32,243 bases of DNA from Youngiibacter multivorans (lineage in GTDB: Bacteria; Bacillota; Clostridia; Clostridiales; Clostridiaceae). The stretch lies in contig NZ_JAGGKC010000036.1 in NCBI RefSeq assembly GCF_017873395.1, forward strand, positions 1-32,243, read 5' to 3'. How positions within the stretch are numbered: position 1 is the stretch's first letter; each line of letters starts with the position of its first letter. The position numbers and the translations under genes are program-made. Under the pieces are notes generated by a model. The model was not told the DNA's origin. It saw only the letters and a program-made list of their open reading frames with translations, and did not search any database. Shown one piece after another: positions 1-7,656 of this stretch.

Positions 1-6
1 AACTCT

Positions 7-53
7 AAAAAAAGGAAGATAAGAGGGTCCGGATTCCGTCCCCTCTTATCTTC
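7..53 (-). terminator. Rho-independent terminator, reverse strand
   Basis: A perfect 13-bp stem (15-27 with 41-53) has a 13-nt loop. Read on the reverse strand it is followed by seven T residues (the A run at 7-13). It would end reverse-strand transcription coming from the small genes at 252-999. On the forward strand no T run follows the stem, so it looks unidirectional. Confidence 0.8.
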
Positions 54-158
54 TGCTCAAATCATGCTAATTTTGGGGGCTTTTTCAGTGCCCTCGTCCA
101 ATAGATGCTTGTTTTTTATCAATAACAACTTACAGTAATCAGTTCATTACATCAGTAT

Positions 159-180
159 CGAGAGCCTTTGCAGGCTCTCG
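159..180. other. Short perfect stem-loop
   Basis: The arms CGAGAGCC (159-166) and GGCTCTCG (173-180) pair perfectly around a 6-nt loop. Neither strand has a clear T run after the stem, so I do not call a terminator. It lies downstream of the small reverse-strand gene ending at 252 and could be a 3'-end stabilising hairpin. I see no gene in 54-251. Confidence 0.5.
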
Positions 181-251
181 ACCATATTTACTCATCATCT
201 TTTTCATTTGTTCAGTTGGGAAATCCGCTTACCATTTTCAATGCATTCTGT

Positions 252-425
252 TTAATTCAGATATTCAGTCTGCTTGCAATCCATTAGATTGAATTCACGC
301 TTGAAGATCTTCCTGCCACACCTGCATACTCCGTAGTAGTCTCTGAACATTGTCCTGTCCAGGAGATACATCTCGTAGTCCTTGATAAGCCTTTTCTTTC
401 CGCATTCGCATTTTACAACGATCAT
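252..425 (-). CDS. Small CxC/CxC zinc-ribbon-like protein, 57 aa
   Basis: This 57-codon frame begins at an ATG 7 nt after an AGGCGGGG ribosome site and ends at TAA. It carries a CECG motif (Cys6, Cys8) and a CRCG motif (Cys34, Cys36), plus Cys50. Between them is a charged, aromatic-rich middle containing DYEMYLL. Paired CxC motifs of this kind are typical of small zinc-binding ribbon folds. I do not recognise the family and infer only metal binding. An overlapping frame (295-480) is open by chance but lacks any such pattern. A plausible sigma-A promoter sits 61 nt upstream, and a terminator follows at 7-53. Function is unknown; nucleic-acid binding or regulation would be a guess. Confidence 0.6.
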   Translation of the reverse strand: MIVVKCECGKKRLIKDYEMYLLDRTMFRDYYGVCRCGRKIFKREFNLMDCKQTEYLN

Positions 426-485
426 CTGCCAACCCCGCCTGTACCAACAGATTCGATAGTCTCATTAACATATGAGCCACAATCT

Positions 486-514
486 ATGATATACAGTTGG
501 ATACCTCTAATCAA
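486..514 (-). promoter_or_regulatory. Putative sigma-A promoter for the 57-aa gene
   Basis: On the reverse strand, TTGATT (509-514) is followed after exactly 17 nt by TATCAT (486-491), with a TG two bases before the -10. Agreement is 4/6 at -35 and 5/6 at -10. Position and spacing suit transcription of the gene starting at 425. Confidence 0.5.
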
Positions 515-537
515 TGTATATATTGCTAATTAATATT

Positions 538-999
538 TTAACTATTCAATTTTGTAGTTGACTTGATTGCTCTTATCCACTTGTCCATGTATCCGGATAG
601 TTCTTCGCTTCGAAAGCAAATCTCTTCCATGTCATTTATAGCCTTTATGGCCAGGAGACCCGTTTTCAGCTGTCTTGGAGACATTTGTCCCCTTCTTCCT
701 TCACTGTCAAAAATCAGCCTTATCTCCACTTCACTTATACCAAGCCCGAAGTGTTCGGATGCCTTTATTATGTCAATCAGCTTAAGTGTCCTCATGGATT
801 TTGAAACCGGCAGACCTCTGTCAGACTTGTAGTAATTCACAATCTTCCTTGCCGTAGCCTCACAGTCAGTGTATATGGATGTGAAGCTTCGAAGCTTAAG
901 ATTGTCCGTAATCGAGTATCTTTCGTTAAGTACCTTTACAATCTCTTTTCTTCTGGATTCATTCAAACGATTGGTGGTTGGTCCGGCAATATACACCAT
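538..999 (-). CDS. Hypothetical protein, 153 aa
   Basis: I chose the ATG at 999 because GAGGAG lies 10 nt upstream. A TTG at 1017 is in frame but would put the ribosome site inside the gene. The product is basic and mixed alpha/beta in character, with no signal peptide, membrane helix, cysteine cluster or nucleotide-binding motif. It begins MVYIAGPTTNRLNESR, has a repeated-looking central region with KSMRTLKLIDIIK, and ends in a helical, tryptophan-containing tail. I do not recognise the family. It is the only long reverse-strand frame between the 57-aa gene and the AT-rich gap, and its codon use is like that of the rest of the window. It is probably a real gene of unknown role. Confidence 0.65.
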   Translation of the reverse strand: MVYIAGPTTNRLNESRRKEIVKVLNERYSITDNLKLRSFTSIYTDCEATARKIVNYYKSDRGLPVSKSMRTLKLIDIIKASEHFGLGISEVEIRLIFDSEGRRGQMSPRQLKTGLLAIKAINDMEEICFRSEELSGYMDKWIRAIKSTTKLNS

Positions 1000-1818
1000 G
1001 TGTCCACATCTCCTCAATTATGATTAAGAGAGTATCCCCATAAGCCTTAGTTAGATTCATTGAATCAACTATGAGCTTGTCTTATCGTTTGTAATATCCT
1101 GAGTCTATGGTTTGAATGGACGTTGAAATAATATTACAGATCCGTTTATTACAGCATTACCTGAATGATTGTGTGCATTCAATGAATCAGCACTTATCAT
1201 TCCAGTGAACATATTGAAAACAAACTCGGATTCATTATGCCAATGATAAGATCATTTATTCCAAAGGAGATAAGGAAAGTTAGTAGTTAATCCCCTGAAA
1301 GCGACTGATTCAAAATGAGAAACAACAATGAGTCTGTCATCTTATCGTATAAGTAGTTATCATGTTGGAATCCTTGATTACCATCCGAAATTTAAACCTA
1401 CGTTCTTAAATCACAATACTCATTATCAAATAAGAAATGTTATCCAGTGAAATTAATCCTTAAATAGAATGATTTAACTATGCATATCAAGTGTTTCACC
1501 TTACGTAATCAATTATACTATAAGTTGTGAAGAATTGTTAATAAATTCTTCATATTTTACATAATAATAACTGTAAACGTTCAAATCGAGTTCATTGTTA
1601 AATTGAATCTAATTTACACCGAACCCGTTTATTATATCACAATTGACATGATTATATTTACCTCATATTTTGATTATCGAAAGATACTACATAATATCTC
1701 CAATTTACTCAGGAATACTCCGGATACCTATTCAAAATGAGAATGTGAATTTACTTTGAACATTGCCGGCATATCAGAATTATCATGTTATCATATTGCC
1801 AAGGAAGGAGGTGCAGCA
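1000..1818. other. AT-rich intergenic region
   Basis: About 800 bases hold no credible coding frame on either strand and are clearly richer in A+T than the flanking genes. It contains a 12-nt inverted repeat (1054-1065 with 1177-1188), a 14-nt direct repeat (1308-1321 and 1730-1743) and, near the right end, the promoter of the DUF1538 operon. The predicted leader of that operon is about 140 nt. I see no RNA gene or known riboswitch that I can name. Confidence 0.6.
1643..1671 (+). promoter_or_regulatory. Putative sigma-A promoter of the DUF1538/P-II operon
   Basis: A perfect TTGACA (1643-1648), a 17-nt spacer and TATTTT (1666-1671) point to the gene at 1819. The -35 is ideal and the -10 matches 4/6. 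This predicts a transcript start near 1678. Confidence 0.55.
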
Positions 1819-3312
1819 TTGAACGCACTGAAGTCAAAATTCACCGAAGTGACCTATTCGGTGCTTCCGGTAACCCTTATAGTCACAATACTTAACTTTA
1901 CCCTGACACCTCTAGGAACGACAATATTCATACGATTCGTAATAGGTGCAATACTCATCATAATAGGACTCGGCATATTCCTGCTTGGTGTGGACATCGG
2001 AATCACACCCATAGGAAACCTCATGGGCTCAGCTATCACAAAGAGCGGAAAGCTCTTTATAGTTGTGATTGCAGGCCTGTTACTTGGCTTCCTCATATCG
2101 GTTGCAGAGCCAGACCTCCATATTCTGGCAGCACAGGTAGAGGCAGTCAGCGGAGACACGATAGAAAAGCTTCTGCTCGTAGCAGTAGTCTCCATAGGCA
2201 TAGCAGCCATGGTAGCAGTAGGCCTCTTGAGGATAACCTACAACATACCCCTTTACATTATCCTTGCTGCAGCCTACGGACTCATACTCCTTCTGTCACT
2301 CTTCGTATCCCCAGAATTCCTCGCCATTTCATTTGATGCCTCAGGAGCAACAACAGGGGCTATGACAGTCCCCTTCCTGCTGGCACTTGCCATAGGCGTG
2401 TCAAAGCTCAAGAAGGACAGCAAGGCATCAGAGAAGGACAGCTTCGGACTTGTAGCCATAGCATCAGCAGGGGCGATAATTGCAGTAATGGCGATGAGCA
2501 TAGTATCAGGTACCAGTGAGCTCCAGGGCTCCCTGGACATCGAGGTGTCAGGAAGCACCTCCTTAATCATGCCATTCCTGAGCGCTGCACCACACATCAT
2601 GTATGAGGTGCTCATTGCACTCCTGCCCCTGGCAGGAATGTTCATGTTCGCACATTTTAAGCACTTCAAGCTTGAGAAGAGGACCTACAGGAGGATAATC
2701 GCAGGACTTGTCTACTCCTACATAGGCCTTGTCATATTCCTCACAGGAGTAAACTCAGGCTTCATGGATGCAGGCATAAGGATAGGCTATACATTAGCGG
2801 AACGAGGAAACACGACAATACTTGTTACAATAGGCTTCCTCCTGGGCTTCACAACTATACTTGCAGAGCCAGCAGTACACGTGCTCACAAGGCAGATAGA
2901 GGATGTCACAGCAGGTTATGTCAAGTCAAAGCTTGTGTTCATTACCCTATCCATAGGAGTAGGCCTGGCAGTAGCATTATCAATGGCACGTATAGTAACT
3001 TTAGGGCTCGAGCTCTGGCATTTTCTCCTCCCAGGCTACATAGCCGCAATAGTAATGATGTTCTTCTCACCGAAGCTATTCGTGGGAATAGCCTTCGACT
3101 CAGGAGGAGTTGCATCAGGACCAATGACAGCAACCTTCATACTTGCCTTCGCGCAAGGCGCTGCAGAAGCCACAGCACATGCAAGTGTCCTGAAGGACGG
3201 CTTCGGAGTCATAGCCATGGTAGCCATGACCCCTCTGATAGCACTACAGATACTTGGACTGGTATTCAAGAGAAGATCACAGAAAGGAGGAGTAAAGGAC
3301 GATGCAGCATAG
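1819..3312 (+). CDS. Duplicated DUF1538 integral membrane protein, 497 aa
   Basis: This is a polytopic membrane protein built of two homologous halves. Both halves repeat two signatures. One is an AEPxxHxL motif (near residues 96 and 349) inside a helix. The other is an FDxxGxxxGxMT motif (near 172 and 426). This pattern identifies the DUF1538 family. The start is TTG at 1819, 7 nt after AAGGAGG; a further in-frame TTG upstream (1756) has no ribosome site. From memory, a DUF1538 pair from Halomonas (UmpAB) was reported as a cation/proton antiporter, so a transport role is likely but unproven here. The gene overlaps the P-II-like gene by 11 bases, implying translational coupling and control of the carrier by its cytosolic partner. 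The acidic AEP and FD motifs are obvious candidates for ion binding. Confidence 0.85.
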   Translation: MNALKSKFTEVTYSVLPVTLIVTILNFTLTPLGTTIFIRFVIGAILIIIGLGIFLLGVDIGITPIGNLMGSAITKSGKLFIVVIAGLLLGFLISVAEPDLHILAAQVEAVSGDTIEKLLLVAVVSIGIAAMVAVGLLRITYNIPLYIILAAAYGLILLLSLFVSPEFLAISFDASGATTGAMTVPFLLALAIGVSKLKKDSKASEKDSFGLVAIASAGAIIAVMAMSIVSGTSELQGSLDIEVSGSTSLIMPFLSAAPHIMYEVLIALLPLAGMFMFAHFKHFKLEKRTYRRIIAGLVYSYIGLVIFLTGVNSGFMDAGIRIGYTLAERGNTTILVTIGFLLGFTTILAEPAVHVLTRQIEDVTAGYVKSKLVFITLSIGVGLAVALSMARIVTLGLELWHFLLPGYIAAIVMMFFSPKLFVGIAFDSGGVASGPMTATFILAFAQGAAEATAHASVLKDGFGVIAMVAMTPLIALQILGLVFKRRSQKGGVKDDAA

Positions 3313-3961
3313 AATGGAAACCTGTCTTGAGCTTGTTTGCGTAATAGTAGACGCAGGCTGCGCAAGCCGCGTGCTGTCCATATCCAAAGAGATTGGAGTC
3401 ACAGGAGGCACCATATTCTACGGAAGCGGCACAGCAAGAAGCAGACTCCTCGACTTCTTTGAGCTATCCTCCGTAAGGAGAGAGATAGTCCTCATGGCAG
3501 CAAGAGAAGAAGTGGCGAAAGAGGTACTTGAAACCTTAGGAAAAAAGCTGAACCTCCACAAGAAATACCATGGGATAGCCTTTACAATGCCCATCAGGGC
3601 AATGTACGGCTCAGTAAGCTGCAGAGTGCCAAAGGAAGAGGAAGGAGAAGAAGAAATAATGACCCACAGCTCCATATTCACAATAGTCGACAAAGGAAAG
3701 GCAGAAGCCGTAATAGAAGCAGCAGCAAAGGCCGGAGCAAGAGGCGGAACAATAATCAACGCCAGAGGCTCAGGAATACACGAGACAGAGAAGCTGTTCC
3801 ACATGGAGATAGAACCAGAAAAGGAAGTAGTCCTCATCGTCGCAAAAAACGAGAACCTGGACCCCATAATTGAAAGCATACGAACCGAGCTAAAGCTTGA
3901 CGAACCGGGCAACGGCATACTGTTCGTACAGGATGTTAAAAGGACATATGGACTAAGATGA
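3302..3961 (+). CDS. Tandem P-II-like regulatory protein, 219 aa
   Basis: Two P-II-like (GlnB fold) units lie in one chain, at about residues 8-105 and 121-219. They are joined by a Glu-rich linker (KEEEGEEE). Each repeat has the family's beta-strand GGTI segment (TGGTIFYGSG and RGGTIINARG) and a following EIVLMAA/EVVLIVA strand. The canonical T-loop with its uridylylated Tyr is not evident, so it is not an ordinary GlnB/GlnK. Normal P-II proteins are about 112 residues and trimeric; a fused pair would change the oligomer. The ATG at 3302 is chosen because AAAGGAGGAG precedes it. It overlaps the DUF1538 gene, and the likely role, by analogy to GlnK-AmtB, is ligand-dependent gating of that membrane protein (inference). 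Confidence 0.85.
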   Translation: MQHRMETCLELVCVIVDAGCASRVLSISKEIGVTGGTIFYGSGTARSRLLDFFELSSVRREIVLMAAREEVAKEVLETLGKKLNLHKKYHGIAFTMPIRAMYGSVSCRVPKEEEGEEEIMTHSSIFTIVDKGKAEAVIEAAAKAGARGGTIINARGSGIHETEKLFHMEIEPEKEVVLIVAKNENLDPIIESIRTELKLDEPGNGILFVQDVKRTYGLR

Positions 3962-3996
3962 GAAGGGACGGCCTGAGCCGTCCCTTCATTTTATTT
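3962..3996 (+). terminator. Rho-independent terminator after the P-II-like gene
   Basis: A perfect 11-bp GC-rich stem (3962-3972 with 3977-3987) with a CTGA loop begins immediately after the stop codon and is followed by ATTTTATTT. It ends the DUF1538/P-II operon. On the reverse strand the stem is not followed by a T run. Confidence 0.9.
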
Positions 3997-4107
3997 CAAA
4001 TCTTTCAATTCAAATCTTTCAATTCAAATCTTTCAATTCAAATCTTTCAATTCAAATCTTCAAATTCAATCTTTCAATTCACTCTTTCAATCCAAATCTT
4101 CACTCTT
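3997..4107. repeat. 14-bp tandem repeat array
   Basis: Four perfect copies of CAAATCTTTCAATT (3997-4052) are followed by about four decaying 13-14-bp copies to about 4107. There are no spacers, so this is not CRISPR. Being 14 bp, the unit shifts reading frame, and the frame through it is not a credible gene. It begins right after the operon terminator and lies between convergent genes. It looks like a slippage-prone minisatellite. Confidence 0.9.
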
Positions 4108-4217
4108 AATAGCAAATCATCTCATACATCCTCATATCCTATCTGCCCGTGATTGCAGCAGTTAAAAGAAACCGGCACTTTATTCCCCAAATTGGGACAA
4201 AGGGATATCCTATACAG

Positions 4218-5885
4218 CTAACCCTTCTTAGGCTTCCTCATATCAGTCCTCTTGCAGTGGAACCTGAAGTCACAGGCAAGGCACACTTCCCTATCAGAAG
4301 ACAAGGCTGCAAATCTCCCCTCCCTGATACCGCATGAAGCGTCGCCAATATCCTTAAGGCCATTAAGCTCCAGTCCCTCATCCGAGTCAAATACTATAAA
4401 AGGATCCTTCTTGTCCTCACCGGAAAAGAACAGGATACGCCTCGATATCCATTCACCGGTCCGCTCCCCATGAAGTGAAGCCATTACCTGCAATAGACCT
4501 GCCTTCCTGTTGACTTCACCAGCTCCCGGCAGCTTTCCTGGAAACACAGAGAGTGCCTCAAGTTCACCCATAGGATTCTCAATCAGGGTAAAGGATCCTG
4601 AAGCGGCAAATCCTTCCGATTCAAGCCTTTCTGTGGAGTCATTCTCAAGGACGGTAAAATTAATCTCCTGCCCCTTTAGGTACTTCATTACCTGTCTCAA
4701 CGCATAAGCTTCAGCCTTTTCGACATATGACCCACAGATATCCATATCTTTCATGACAGAAGACAGCAGATCTGAAACGCTATCCCTTGAAGCAGGAAAA
4801 CTCCCTAAATCTTCTGCTATCTCATTGATTTTCCTTATTGTCCTTATGACAAGCTCATCTCTCAGGTGACTTACTGACCTAGAAGGCCTGAAGCCCATGA
4901 CACTTAGAAGCCAGTATTTTTTTTGGCAGCTCCCATACATGTCGATGTCCCCGAATATGGATAATATTGCTTCTGAACCAGACGTTGCTGGCTTCTCTCC
5001 TATTGCATTAAGCCTGTCGATGCCATACAGCCCTATGGAATCCTTCATTATGCCTGCAGAGCCTGTTTCATACCCTTTTGTCCCCTTCCTGAAAAGGTCA
5101 GGGATAAGGACATCAAACAGCTCCTTAACATGTCTTACATAAGACTCAGGTTCAAGAACCAGGATTCCCCTATTTTCTTCAAAATCGCACAGGGTCCTTG
5201 AAAATACAGCCATATCCCTTACTTCCCTGCAGTCACCCTTCTTTAACCAAGAGCTGAAGGGGTCGAATTCAAGCAGCCTGTAGAAAAGACCGCTGAAGGA
5301 ATATTCAGTAGCCATATATAGCCTGTGGTGCGCCTTCGATACCTTCTCAACAAACTTCTTCAGAGGTACCCCGAAAACACCTCTCATGGCTTCCTCAGCA
5401 AAGTCGATACAGGTCCAGTAGTATGAGATGATACTTTCATCACAGTCACATATTTCTAAATCATAGTCAGGAAAGAGCCTTATCATACATCCAATTAGAA
5501 GCATGACCTCTTCCCTTTCAAAGAAGACCACAGAACCCGGCGCATGGACATCAATACTCCGGTCCTCTAGATATCTGACAAGTCCAAGGGCTTCCCTGGA
5601 ATTGACATCAGAGACAAAAATGCTTATCCCGCTCTTATCAGAAACCCTTCCCGACAAGAGTAGGTCCCTGATCAGTTCAAGCACCAGCTGATTAAGCTTC
5701 TCCTGCCTGACATCAGGTTCAGTTCCGTCCTTACTAGAAGCATGACTGTCGTATCCTTCACACTTTTCGCCAGCGAAGCTTATCCTGATCTCTATTTTAT
5801 TCCCAGATTCAACCACCTCAAGGTCGTGGCCATCTGACGTTATCATCCTATTGGGTTTTAATTCACCATTGCCCCCATGCATCAT
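4218..5885 (-). CDS. UvrD-like helicase/PD-(D/E)XK nuclease remnant, 555 aa
   Basis: Residues 65-142 resemble the domain-2 part of UvrD/PcrA-like helicases, with a recognisable SIDVHAPGSVVFFEREEV segment. Residues 310-545 resemble the C-terminal Fe-S nuclease domain of these enzymes. Cys322 in a DIDMYGSCQKKYW context and the trio Cys537, Cys540 and Cys546 (CLACDFRFHC) match the four cluster ligands. Missing are the Walker A/B core, the motif VI arginine region and the nuclease His and D...ExK residues; the expected site reads LEALSVFPGK. Related full enzymes are roughly twice as long. The ATG at 5885 best fits the GAGGGG site. It is either a decaying gene or a repurposed non-catalytic Fe-S protein. 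Residue numbers count from the in-frame ATG at 5891. Confidence 0.6.
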   Translation of the reverse strand: MMHGGNGELKPNRMITSDGHDLEVVESGNKIEIRISFAGEKCEGYDSHASSKDGTEPDVRQEKLNQLVLELIRDLLLSGRVSDKSGISIFVSDVNSREALGLVRYLEDRSIDVHAPGSVVFFEREEVMLLIGCMIRLFPDYDLEICDCDESIISYYWTCIDFAEEAMRGVFGVPLKKFVEKVSKAHHRLYMATEYSFSGLFYRLLEFDPFSSWLKKGDCREVRDMAVFSRTLCDFEENRGILVLEPESYVRHVKELFDVLIPDLFRKGTKGYETGSAGIMKDSIGLYGIDRLNAIGEKPATSGSEAILSIFGDIDMYGSCQKKYWLLSVMGFRPSRSVSHLRDELVIRTIRKINEIAEDLGSFPASRDSVSDLLSSVMKDMDICGSYVEKAEAYALRQVMKYLKGQEINFTVLENDSTERLESEGFAASGSFTLIENPMGELEALSVFPGKLPGAGEVNRKAGLLQVMASLHGERTGEWISRRILFFSGEDKKDPFIVFDSDEGLELNGLKDIGDASCGIREGRFAALSSDREVCLACDFRFHCKRTDMRKPKKG

Positions 5886-6145
5886 ATGCATCCACCCCTC
5901 AATAGTCAGTTCTTAAAATGCTCTCCACACAGGCTAATCTGTCTGGAGATCCAACTGATGAGCCTTATTACAGGTCTTGTCTCAAGATTTATGATATGCG
6001 AAGTCTGATACCAAGCCCCTTGAGATCAGGCATCCTTAACAAAATAAGACTATGATTCCAGCGAGGCTTAGATTGTTTCAATCCCAGTCCTTGCTCCAGA
6101 TCCCAGGCTTCACCCAAACCTATGATAAAGCCAGGGGCTTCAGTT

Positions 6146-6607
6146 CTAGTCCGATACCCTGATCAGGACCTGCGGTGCCTTGTCAGGAAGAGGAAAGGAT
6201 ATGCTGATCCTGTCATAGGTTGCCGTGTCATACAGGGAGAAGTCAATTGAGGTCTTAGTCTCTACGTGGTACAGCCTGATGTTTGTAGCAGCGTCATATC
6301 TGTATTCCCCGAAATCATACCAGGTAAAGGTATAGAGATACTCTGAGTCATTCGGAGGATTCTTAAGAACGTCAAGGTACCTGTCCGACAGCTCCACAAG
6401 GACTGTCTTTCCATCACCTTTGAAGGTAAACCTTGCATCCTCGCTCTCATATGTGCCTGAATGAACTTTTGGCAGAGGAGTGTCAAGCTTTGGAGGCTTG
6501 TCATTGCTCCTTGTACATCCTGCTGAAATCAGAAGGGTTATGAAAATCACAGCTGTCAGAACTACATGGATCAGCCTCAACCTTTTTACCGCAAGTACAG
6601 TATTCAT
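6146..6607 (-). CDS. Putative lipoprotein, 153 aa
   Basis: The N-terminus has a basic stretch (KRLR) and a hydrophobic core, and it ends in a lipobox, LISAGC, with the modified cysteine at about residue 31. The protein is therefore expected to be exported and lipid-anchored on the outer face of the membrane. The mature part is about 120 residues, beta-rich and aromatic (YTFTWYDFGEYRY), with no motif I can name. The ATG at 6607 starts 4 nt after the stop of the zinc-ribbon gene; a start at 6634 would overlap that gene and add residues ahead of the signal peptide. It forms a two-gene operon with 6612-7454. The region 5892-6145 downstream holds no gene and no clear terminator. Confidence 0.75.
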   Translation of the reverse strand: MNTVLAVKRLRLIHVVLTAVIFITLLISAGCTRSNDKPPKLDTPLPKVHSGTYESEDARFTFKGDGKTVLVELSDRYLDVLKNPPNDSEYLYTFTWYDFGEYRYDAATNIRLYHVETKTSIDFSLYDTATYDRISISFPLPDKAPQVLIRVSD

Positions 6608-6611
6608 GACA

Positions 6612-7454
6612 TTAATTACCTGAAACCCTGACATTCTTTGGACAGTGCCTCAGGATATGCTCAAGCACGAAATCAAAGTCCTCTTTCTCAGCATAAACCT
6701 GGTTCCTGGTCATTGACTCATTGACATAGATGGTATTCCTTGACTTTACCGCCTTGACAGACTTCACCTTCTTGAAGCTTGTATAAAGGCTCTGCTTGGT
6801 AGCAGCCATTAATCCAGCTCCGCCGGCAGAAAGATTTCCTCCGGAAAGCCCTATCAGGGCAGTCAGGAATCCAAGGGCCTGAGCCTTCTTGAACTGCCTG
6901 TCAAGCTGTATGTGATTAACACCCTTGTCATCCATCTTGAACAGTACAAAATACTTTCCGCCATTGATAATACCAACAAGAGGATAAGCAATTGTAAGAA
7001 GACCTGCCATTACAAGTACCCCATAACCAAAGATCTTACCCGCTATTTCCAGTGCTTCTCCAAACCCGTCACCTATCGTTATGAAGAACATGAATAAGGC
7101 AGGGACAAACAGCGATATCAGAAGCACCTTAGCTACTGTTATGAGTATCGCAGGATTCCTCCAGAAGGAGAATTCATACATCCATTGCAGGTCAGATCCA
7201 TTTACTGTTATGTTACCGGTCTTTTCAGCTTTTGCAGCCTCTGTCTCAGATGATGAGTCCGCTGAGTCAGCTGCAATCTTCTCCATTTTGACTGGTTTGG
7301 TAGCCACCTCAGATACCACAGCCTTTTCTGGCTCCATGTTTTTTTCTTCGACGACAGTTTCCTGTGAGCTATTCAGTGTACCGAAAGGCTTGCCGCAGCC
7401 CTCGCATAAGTCTGCATCCCCTATTCTCTCATATCCGCAATTTTCACAAAACAT
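6612..7454 (-). CDS. Zinc-ribbon membrane protein, 280 aa
   Basis: The protein begins with a four-cysteine zinc ribbon (Cys3, Cys6, Cys17, Cys20; CENCG...CEGCG). A low-complexity Glu/Ala/Lys linker (about 25-85) follows. Next come hydrophobic segments (about 105-165) suggesting two or three membrane helices, then a cytosolic-looking basic domain. The C-terminal part contains a glycine-rich SGGNLSAGGAG stretch and a KKVKSVKAVKSRNTIYVN strand that resembles PH-like or bacterial membrane-associated folds. The ATG at 7454 is chosen because AGGAGG lies 6 nt before it. It is divergent from the zinc-ribbon gene at 7657 and precedes a lipoprotein gene. Function is unknown. N-terminal ribbons on membrane proteins are common in Firmicutes, and the partner is unknown. 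Confidence 0.75.
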   Translation of the reverse strand: MFCENCGYERIGDADLCEGCGKPFGTLNSSQETVVEEKNMEPEKAVVSEVATKPVKMEKIAADSADSSSETEAAKAEKTGNITVNGSDLQWMYEFSFWRNPAILITVAKVLLISLFVPALFMFFITIGDGFGEALEIAGKIFGYGVLVMAGLLTIAYPLVGIINGGKYFVLFKMDDKGVNHIQLDRQFKKAQALGFLTALIGLSGGNLSAGGAGLMAATKQSLYTSFKKVKSVKAVKSRNTIYVNESMTRNQVYAEKEDFDFVLEHILRHCPKNVRVSGN

Positions 7455-7580
7455 CCTTGACCTCCTTGCACAGTTGCACATGACACCTAAATTATTGTTA
7501 CTGGAATAATTACTTCTTTGCACATGATTAATGATTAAATGATTCCAATGATTTCAGCTTCCATCCTTTTATCAATTGCC

Positions 7581-7609
7581 TTCAAATGGATGGAAGGATT
7601 GTATATAAT
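7581..7609 (+). promoter_or_regulatory. Possible sigma-A promoter for the gene at 7657
   Basis: A perfect TATAAT (7604-7609) lies 47 nt before the start codon, with a weak -35 TTCAAA (7581-7586) 17 nt upstream. The -10 is convincing and the -35 is not. Confidence 0.45.
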
Positions 7610-7656
7610 AATGGGGTGGGGAAAAAGAAAATACTAACCCCTTAGGAGAAACAGAA

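Noticed and set aside
159..180. Terminator call for the 8-bp hairpin
   Set aside because: Neither strand shows a T run after the stem; it is listed only as a stem-loop.
295..480. A 61-codon reverse frame
   Set aside because: It overlaps the 57-aa gene in another frame, has no cysteine pattern or ribosome site, and the alternative frame is far more protein-like.
3302..3961. Calling the P-II-like gene glnB or glnK
   Set aside because: It is a double-length fusion without a recognisable T-loop and lies beside a DUF1538 gene, not amtB or glnA.
3997..4107. Possible CRISPR array
   Set aside because: The copies abut with no unique spacers, the unit is only 14 bp, and no cas gene is nearby.
3958..4152. 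A forward frame rich in Gln, Phe and Ser after the P-II-like gene
   Set aside because: It is just the translation of the terminator and the 14-bp repeat; it has no ribosome site, and the unit length is not a multiple of three.
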